Below the pieces are notes generated by a model, which saw only the letters and a program-made list of their open reading frames with translations, was not told the DNA's origin and made no database searches. A program made the translations under genes and the position numbers. Of a DNA stretch of 64,000 nucleotides, positions 55,927 to 64,000 are shown in pieces. Origin of the DNA: Emydura subglobosa (taxonomy: Eukaryota; Chordata; Testudines; Chelidae); contig ML679966.1 in NCBI GenBank assembly GCA_007922225.1, positions 35,654,793-35,718,792 on the forward strand, in the 5' to 3' direction. Positions within the stretch are counted from its first letter, which is position 1, and every line of letters begins with the position of its first letter.

Positions 55927-58900
55927 CTATGTGACTCAGAACTAGGTCTGCTGGGATATAGAATGCAACCTGTTTTCAGTAAAGAAGAGAGATGGCAGGC
56001 ACAGCAGTGTGCTGGGAGACTCTCCGGTGACTGGGGAAGGATATGTGGTGGGTCCCTGCTGGGAGGGAAACGTGGAAGGACAGACAAGTGCTGGAGGCTT
56101 CTAAATAACCAGCTATGGAGATGGAGCCAGGGAATGAACCCAACCAGCTGAGGCAGGGTTTGGTGGAGCACTGCCTGAGAGAGACAGGAAGGAGCAGAAG
56201 TAGGACGTGCTTCTGGGAACAAGGAAGTGAGACAGTTTAGACCTGAGGTCGGGCTGCTGTTTTTTTGTATAGGATCTCAGGGCCAGGGTTCCCCTATGGT
56301 GCCACTTGGAGGTGGTAATGAAATGCTCTTGTGATCCAGGAACAAAGACTTAGCTTAGGGAGGGTCAAAAGAATTGTGCATCGTGAGGAGGACAAAGGTC
56401 TACTGGCTCTGAGTTGAGCAACAGAGATTGTGGTCAGCCCTTGATATATAGTCAGAAGGAACCCCCTGCAATCTGGAGTGAAGGTTTGATGGTTAAATGT
56501 ACTCTCTACATTGGGCGGTGGTCCAGAAAGGTTAAAAAAAATTGTTGCTATGTAACTGGACTTTGATTTGCCCTGCAAGCGTGTGCCAGAGGTAGAGCTG
56601 TGAGGAGGATGGAATTTCTGTTTTGTGAAGGATTTTAAGATTTTGAAATTTGGCTTCATTCACAATTGATGTGAAAACCAGAAATTTAGAAATTCTTCAC
56701 TAAGAAAAGCCCCAAATTTCTTTTTGGTTGTTCAAAACATTTTGTTCCACCTAAATCCAAACGTTTCATTTTGATTTCAACTTTTAAATTTTTGATTTCA
56801 ACTATATAAAATACAAGAAAAATCAGTACAAAAATATCACTTCAAAAATGAAGAATTGAAACAATTTGTTCTGATAATGTCAACCAGGAGGTTTTGATAT
56901 TGTTGGAACTTATTTTGTTTGTTTGTTTTCTTAAAATAAAATTCTGTCAAAATCAACCTGATTTTTCAAAGCATTTTGATTTTTGACAGCACCACATATT
57001 CCAATAGAACATGGTTCCATCAAAGTTATCCCACCAGTTCTAGCCAGAGGGCCAAAACACTTAAATTGTCCAATCAGCTAGAGAAACTGTGGGAAGCTAA
57101 GACTTGGCACTTTGGTGACAGGGTGGGTGAGTTGACCCTTTTAATGGCCCTATCCTAGTGAAATTGTTTGCTTATGTTCCTTATGGTCCAGAAGCTGTGT
57201 GCTGGGCTGACCTATCTAGAAGCAGCATCAACCCACTGCATCAGGGCAAAAATGAAAAAAGCTGCTTGGCTTGTGTATGCTTTCTGAGAAATAAAGGCAC
57301 CTTGGGGAACTAGATGGCTACTGGAACTGGCAACGGGAGATAGTGCCTGGAGATTGCAATATCCCTGATGCAGATGTAGCCCTTGTCTTTGTGGGAGTCA
57401 TTGGCTGAAGATTCATTGGCCCTACCTCAACTACCTACCCCAACCACATTAGCTGATCGCTGTTCCCAACTACTTTCCTATGGGGATACAGCTGACTGTC
57501 ACAATTTACAGGAGTCCAGCCCCTGAATGGGCTCCAGAAATTCTTCTTCTCCTTGTGGAGTTGGAAAATGGAGGGTTTCTTCATCAGAAAACTGACTTTT
57601 TAATTGACACCTACCCCAAACTTGGAACCACAAAATGTTGCCAAACTCTAAAACTTTTGATTTTCTGACAAAAAAATTAAACATTTCAAGGAAAATGAAA
57701 ATTTTCATTTAGTTGAAAATACAACTTTCCATCCCCACAAAAAAACAGTTTTAAAGGAAACATTTTGACCAGTTTGTGATAGTATGTGTACTCCACAAAG
57801 ACTCTAGAAGAGTTCATGTGGGCCTGAGAGGCCAATTATGCTGCATGGTTGCACCTGGAGAGTGAGCTGAGCTCAATCAAAGATGAGTGCCAGGTGGGAG
57901 ACGAAATGGGTGGTTAGTTTAAACACAGGAAGTGTGGACCAGAAGGTGTTGCAAGGAATGAACTCTGTAGTCCCTATCTTAGTACTAGAGGGTGGAGTGG
58001 CCAGCAGGGTAAAGGAGGAAGTCTAGGGGGAGAGCTGGCCCTGAAATCCTCTCATGAGTGGGCAAGTCTGCCATGAGTGACATGGAGCAGCCACAGGAGG
58101 TGAGCCTGATAAAAGGCCAGGATGAGGAGCTCCAGGGAAAGAACCCTGCAAAATGTTTAAGTGAGGAAGGGCTAAAGGGATATTTAAGAGTGATGACAGG
58201 TCTTGCTGGAGAATTTGACAAAATTTGAGTTCAGTTGTACTTTTGGGGTTTAAAATTTACTGGGGGATTTGGGGAGAACCCTGGCAGTCCTGAGAGAAGG
58301 GTGAACCTAGAGAGGCAGTGGGGAGAAAAGCCTAGTAAAAAGCTATAGTAGGAAGAAGCCCAGAGAGGCAGCAGGGCTTGGTTTGACTAGATAGACTTGG
58401 CCTGCTTAGTACAGAATCCCTGGACTGGAACCCAGAGTGAAGAAGAGGCCTGGGTTCCCCTATCCACCAAAGGTGGTATGAAGCCCCTTCCTGCCCTCCC
58501 CCCTCGATGTAAGAGAATAAGGACACTCAAAGCCCTGAGCCAAGAGGGTGTGAAAACCTTAGGGCCCAAAGTCAGGCCTGAAGACATGTTGTAAGGACGT
58601 CGGACTGTTTATTTGCTGGCCTCTGTTATCCCAGCAGGAATGGAATTAAAGTGTGACCTGGCTGGAGGTCTGAGTCATGAGAAGACAGATCATTGCAGGA
58701 CTGGAGTGACTGTTGGAAGGGGGCACTGGTAGGGGAAAGAGCTGCTATACCATGCCATCCTCGATGGGACACTACAGTGGTGAGCCCACTCTTCTACACT
58801 ACTCTACTTACACACTCTCAAACAATCAATGAAATTGATTAGTAATTTTAGTCACTAGCACAATATGCTTGTGCTTGTGACTAAAACTAATAATAAATTC

Positions 58901-59951
58901 ATATATCAAAGTATAATTTTACAAAAATCCCTCATCTTTAAGGCATTTCTTAATCCATGCTAAAAGAGAAGCTTCTCTCTTATCTGGCCACAAGATGGAA
59001 GCATCACACAAAAATCAGTAAGAGAACTCACTTTTTCCTCTCTTTTTTCACAGGAGCATGAATCTGTTGCCACTGCAGACAGTGTATTCTTCTGAATCAG
59101 CTGATAGCCTTCACAGATTTTGGAGAGGTAACAAACAAGAGATTGTCCTTCAAGGCCAAATGCTTTGTTGGGAAGTATTTTTAATCTGTACATGAGCTCG
59201 ATGATCTTCCATACAACTCAAACTATGATGGGAACTCTTCTGAAAAAGGTAAAAAATTCTGCTCTGAACCAAGAGCAAACTGAAGTAACTCCATGAATGT
59301 CAATGGAGTCACTCTGTATTAACACCAGAATCTGGCCCAATGTTATTTTTTTTAATTATTGCTATTCATGTTAAAATATAAAACCCTCATCTTGCAAAGA
59401 CTTAAAGTTAAGTACATAAGTAGTTCCACTGAAGTTAATGGAATTTAAAATTAAGTATTTATTTAAATCTCTTTGGGATTGGGGCCTAAAAATCACAAAC
59501 TCAGCTGAGATTAGCTTCCGTTACATTGAAAAAAACTTGTAATATCTACCAACATTATTCTCCCAGCATGTTAGTATTTTTCTAATATTAAAGGTGGGGC
59601 TGGACCCTCTAAACCAGGCAGTTCAGAATTTCATACGGAAAACTTATTGCTGACACCCAACCTTATAAAGTGCTGAAATAAAACCCTGGATCGGAACACC
59701 CCCAAGAACTACCTTCAGATGCTTTGGACAAGTTTGGATAATATTCCCAAACTTGTGAGTACGGCCCCATCGCTAACTAATGCGCTGTGGGCCCCAATAT
59801 TCCCTTTGTCATTAGTGCTATTGCACTCTACCTGCAGATGTTTCATCTAATATGGCATACATGTAGGGCTGCACCATGACGTGACCATGCATAACCACTG
59901 GGCTGATAGCAGCAGGATGCTGTACCCTGGCTCAGACGTTTGAGCACTGTA

Positions 59952-60205
59952 GGGTATGTCTATACCGCAATTAAACTCCCAGAGCTAGCCCGGGTCTGCC
60001 TACTTGGGCTCAGGCTGCGGGGCTGTACGATTGTGGAAGTTCTGTTTTATTTATTTTTTAAATGTGTAAAAACTCTCCCTCCTCAATGGGACCCAGAGCC
60101 CAGACTTCAGACCAGGCCCAAATGTCTACACTGCAATTTTACAGTCTCGCAAGCCTGAGCCAGCTGACATGGGCACTCCTGGTTTAACTGCAGTCTGGAC
60201 ATCCC
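59952..60205. mobile_element. MITE-like element with 'gggtatgtct' ends
   Basis: 'gggtatgtctataccgcaattaaac' at the left is mirrored by 'gtttaactgcagtctggacatccc' at the right. Internal phrases 'gagctagcccgggtc' and 'cctgagccagctgacatgggc' also pair loosely. Matches a family common in turtles. Confidence 0.6.
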
Positions 60206-60515
60206 CTGAGTGACCCTCCAGTATTATTCCTAGGCTTAGTTTATTCTCTACAAGATGAATCAAATCTCCAAATCAAGTATATATCTTTCAAGCGTAGGCC
60301 TACTAGTAACAGCTCTGCAGAAAAACTTTCACCATTAGCAGATATATAGACGTGTGCGTGGTACATATTTATGACCACTTTCTTGTTATGACCACTTTGC
60401 AAAAAAAACCCATGACTTTAGTTTTTGTTCTCACTCTATTTTACACACACAATGAATTTCAGTTTTAGGTTAAAAAAGTTGTTGTGTTTTCACTGTAAAA
60501 ATGGTGACACTTTAG

Positions 60516-60640
60516 ATTCATTCATAGTCCTAGATTCCAAGGCCAGAAGGGACCATTGTGATCTTCTAGTCTGACCTCCTGTATAACACAGATCATAGGA
60601 CTTCCCTGAATTACATCTTATTAATAGATGTGCTCTTCCA
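60516..60640 (-). mobile_element. CR1 LINE 3' fragment
   Basis: 'attcatagtcctagattccaaggccagaagggaccattgtgatcttctagtctgacctcctgtataacac' is a reverse-complement CR1 3' end. Confidence 0.75.
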
Positions 60641-61284
60641 AAAAAACAAAAAAACCACACAACTCACTTTCCCCCTCATACACATACATCCCTGGCTCAG
60701 ATCTGTGAATTGTTGTGTAAGTATCAGCATATGCAGCTACTTACACGTGGAGCAAATATTGTTAATTGTATACACTAGTCATACCCTAAACCATCTCTCT
60801 CAATGTATGCTTAGAAGGGGCTGGAGAGCTGGTGAGCTGGGTGAGTGGGGAAAGCAGTTGGATTTAATCACTGTATTTCAACCAGTATCATTTAAATTCT
60901 CATTTCTTGCATCAGTTTGGTTTATCAGCATACAGTACCCTGATGCTGAGCTACGCATATTTCTCACTCTGTGCTGGTGTTCGGGAGAAGATGACAGACC
61001 TGAGGGAAGGAGAGTATCTTTAAGTGACCATCAGTGCTAGTACTAGGGTTATAGTCTGGAAGAAAACCAGTAAATTCAATTTAAATATTCACTCTTCTCT
61101 CCATCTCTTGAAAGATTTCCTTAAGTGTTTCTGAGCCATAGCTCTGCTTCGCCAGTTGTCTTTGTATTCCCCATCTCAGCTGGTGTTTCCTCCCCAAGAA
61201 CCTATTTGTGCCTTAAAGCACAGTCTTGTGTGGGGCCGGTGCATAGCACCACCACCCCAGCATGAGCACTAGGAGATTTTTTTT

Positions 61285-61400
61285 AAAAGGCCACAGGGGA
61301 CCATCATCATCACCTAGTCTGACATCGTGCATAACAAAGGCCATAGACTTTCACCCAGTGATTCCTATTGCAAGTCCATAACTTTAGCTTGAGTGAGAGC
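61285..61400 (-). mobile_element. CR1 LINE 3' fragment, degenerate
   Basis: 'aaggccacaggggaccatcatcatcacctagtctgacatcgtgcataacaaaggccatagac' is an older copy of the same region. Confidence 0.6.
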
Positions 61401-62680
61401 ATATAAGCACAGAACGTTCTGCATCAGGTAGCTAGAATGCCTCTTAGACCTTCTGGTCATGTAAAAAAAGCATGCCCAATCCTGCACCCATTTATAGAGC
61501 ACGACTTTTGATCTAATTTCTCCATTTCTGCTTCACGTGCCAGTGCAGAGGGAGGGTGGGGCTATGGCCCTGGGTCCTCCCTGCCTCACTCCATGCGGGG
61601 TTGATGGGCCAGGTGTTCTGTCAATGGAGTATGGAGGGAGCAGCAGTTGCTATGCTGTCCTGAGTACAGAGAATGCAAATGTACCTGGCTCTTATGTGGG
61701 CCTGGCAAAGGGAAGAGAGGACCATTTCAAACTACTCTGCAGCCATGTCGAGGACAGGCACAAGTGGGTTCCAAAATGCCCTTCCAGCCGCTACCTCTGT
61801 CTGCAGTCAGTGGTGTGGTGCACAATATAAAGAGCACTTTTCTGAGTGTATTTCCACATGACTCAGGCACACTTTCCAACAGAAGTCAAGGTGGTCTGTG
61901 GGGAAACTGACAATGACTAAAAGTTACTGTTCTAAGTAATGAATACTGTAAAACTGGCAGTGCTTGACTATTGGGATAGACTGGGGCTTGCTGGCTCTGG
62001 GTTTTGGGTTTGTTTTTTTTCTACTTCTTAGGTTGTTCTGCAATGGACTGAACTTATCTAGGCTCCCCCTTCATGCTATTGTGCTGGCTCTTCATGGCTG
62101 AGAGGGGAGCCTTTATTTTTAATCTTTCCCCATCTTCTCTACTCCAAGCTCAGAAGACAATGCTCCATGCAACACATCTTTGACTTAATGAACATTTTAA
62201 CATGCTCACCAGTCACCTAAGAAAGTTCTTATGCTCCATGTATTTTCACAGCAAGTGCATTGTATTCTTAGGGCCAAATCTTTCATCTTCTTTAGAAAGC
62301 CCAAATAAGTAGGTTTTGTGTAAAACTTCTCTAAATGGGGCTAAGAATGGGTAGGGGAATCCAGGACAGTAAGAGATAGTAGCACTGAAACAATGCATCA
62401 CATCTGTATATAAGGAGTTTTGATTGCTGGTTAAATCGGTAAAGGAACTTTCTTTGACCTTCATGCTACCATGGTTTTAGCCTCTTGGAGCACACATCTC
62501 CAGCTTGCAGGTGCATAGACTCCCCTGCATGTTCTCAGATGCCTGCTCCCCTTCCCCTGCACAGGGAATTCATGCTCAATCACTGTCTTTTGGGCCATAG
62601 CATGTGGGAGACAGGCATAAAGTAGAGTATATTTATTTTTTTAAGTAGGTGAATAAATGAGGAGCTCATTGGTGGCTGGT

Positions 62681-62698
62681 TTTTTTTTTTTTTTTTTT
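62681..62698 (+). repeat. Poly-T tract
   Basis: About 18 consecutive T, possibly the reverse of a retroposon A-tail; no element was recognised beside it. Confidence 0.7.
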
Positions 62699-64000
62699 GA
62701 CTAATCTTCCTCTAACTTTCTGAGGCTCAGTAATTCCATTAATAGACAACTCTTATGGAGAGAAGGGGCAGGGGCAACAGTCATGGGGCCCATAGCAACA
62801 GAACAGGTATTTGGCATCTTGAACTTTAATTCTGAGACAAGTGTTGGGTATCTCTTGTGTTCAGGAAGAGGACAAGATGAAACATTAAGCCAAAGAGCCC
62901 TCAGAATTAAGTAATGCAAACAGGACTGTGAGAAAAAGTTCTGCCAACTGTGTCTGAGGGAAAATTGGGCTTTCAACAAAAGATTTTTAATTTTTTTTTA
63001 AAGTGCCTGCTTCCCCAAGGAATCTTTTGGTCTTATTTTCCATCCCCTACCGCAAAACTGAAGAATTTTGATTTTAGACCAAAATTTTTTTGGTATTCAA
63101 ACTTCTGCTGAAAAAAATCAAAATTTTCCATGGAAAACTTAGACAAATACTTTCCAATTTCACTGAAACTGTCAATGGAAAAATCTTTACAAGGTCAGAG
63201 TGAATACTTTTTTGACACTCAATGTATTGTTATGTCTCTTATTCTCTTCAGCCCTTGGCTAGAGTATGTCTGAGGAGAAAGTTCATGTTATGAAGTTTTA
63301 TGCTCAGAATAAAAAAAAATATAGAACATAGTACACATTTGTATTGTGAAAAAGCTAGTTCGGGTTGCTTCTAACTGCAGCAGGGTATCTATTATTAATG
63401 CTATAACAATTACGTGTTTGACACAGTGGCAGGTTCCAAGAAATTTCGACTGACTCTGAAGAGGCCTTTCTTTCTGTGCTACAGCTGCTACCTTTTTGTC
63501 CTTAAACTAAGACTTGCAGAAAAACAAATAGGAGAGGGGGGGAAAATGTTCAGTATGTGTGATCATGAAAGATCCCATGTTATTTCTCATATACCCTGGA
63601 GCATTAGACTGCAGGGGGACTGGGTGAGTGACAGCTCCAGGAAGACATTTGTAACACAATAAAGCTCAAGTGTAGAACACATCATCATCTCTGCACATAC
63701 ACGCTACCATGTGCTCAGGAGGTTCTTTGAGTTAGACCTCAGGAATAACATAAATGAATAACTCGTTGCCTTGCTACTAGTTGCACGTCTTAAATGCTGA
63801 CAACATTTTACAGGAAAAAACAAAACCGGAGCCTAATTGGGAGTTCAGAGCACATATTTATCATAATTATTTTATGGAGCTATAAGGGCCCTAAATTGTA
63901 TTTTATGGACACAGCTTAGCTATTTTCCTTCTCAAATATGCTTGAGTGAATGTAAGGCTTGTGAAAGATTCTGAAATAGTCCTGAAGAATGTTCCTGAAA

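Larger units (their letters stand above)
53981..64000. other. Downstream intergenic region
   Basis: No exon is supported. It holds the repeats listed below and AT-rich stretches with 'aaaattttcatttagttgaaaat' type sequence (56630-57000, 57590-57760, 63040-63190) that seem to be decayed copies of one family. 57.8-58.8 kb is GC-richer and purine-rich, with a repeat-like look but no ends. 53.98-55.7 and 61.4-63.0 kb show nothing I can name. KIT is expected further on. Confidence 0.7.

Noticed and set aside
55785..56222. 145-aa minus-strand frame
   Set aside because: It reads through the A24 run as a phenylalanine stretch and half lies in a MITE-like element.
53981..64000. First exon of KIT or another gene downstream
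   Set aside because: No CpG island, signal peptide or Ig-domain sequence was seen; the frames are short and fall in repeats.

Overview
The window is a piece of vertebrate nuclear genome that carries one gene, PDGFRA (platelet-derived growth factor receptor alpha), complete and on the + strand. The repeats point to a reptile of the turtle/crocodile side, most likely a turtle: CR1 LINE 3' ends, MIR/CORE-type SINEs, a 'gtagccatgttagtc' SINE head, and many palindromic MITE-like elements. Introns, GT-AG splice sites and a CpG-island promoter rule out a prokaryotic reading. The species call is an inference.

Layout. Positions 1-6.7 kb are upstream intergenic DNA with a SINE, GC-rich patches and candidate regulatory elements. 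A CpG island (about 6.55-8.2 kb) holds non-coding exon 1, which ends at 7066 and contains a 13-codon upstream ORF. Intron 1 runs to 15976. The 22 coding exons lie between 15977 and 50793; every junction is GT-AG. Spliced together they give 3264 nt, an unbroken 1087-codon frame plus stop. The residue numbering equals the human protein through the kinase (D818, D842, Y849), and one codon is missing at each of two places in the C-terminal tail. The 3' UTR runs about 3.2 kb to an AATAAA at 53955 and contains two CR1 3' ends. From about 54 to 64 kb lies repeat-rich downstream DNA. In other vertebrates KIT follows PDGFRA, but no KIT exon is visible here.

The protein is a class III receptor tyrosine kinase: signal peptide, five Ig-like domains (exons 3-10), one membrane segment (exon 11), juxtamembrane segment (exon 12), a kinase split by an insert carrying two PI3K-docking tyrosines (exons 13-21), and a C-terminal tail (exons 22-23).

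I found no previously undescribed multi-gene system. The most interesting items are the exon 1 upstream ORF, which appears conserved with human; a tiny intron 13 retroposon that forms a perfect hairpin and has an 11-bp target duplication; a CR1 copy in intron 8 that still keeps a 258-codon open frame; nested hairpin elements in intron 2; and clusters of developmental transcription-factor motifs 5' of the gene.
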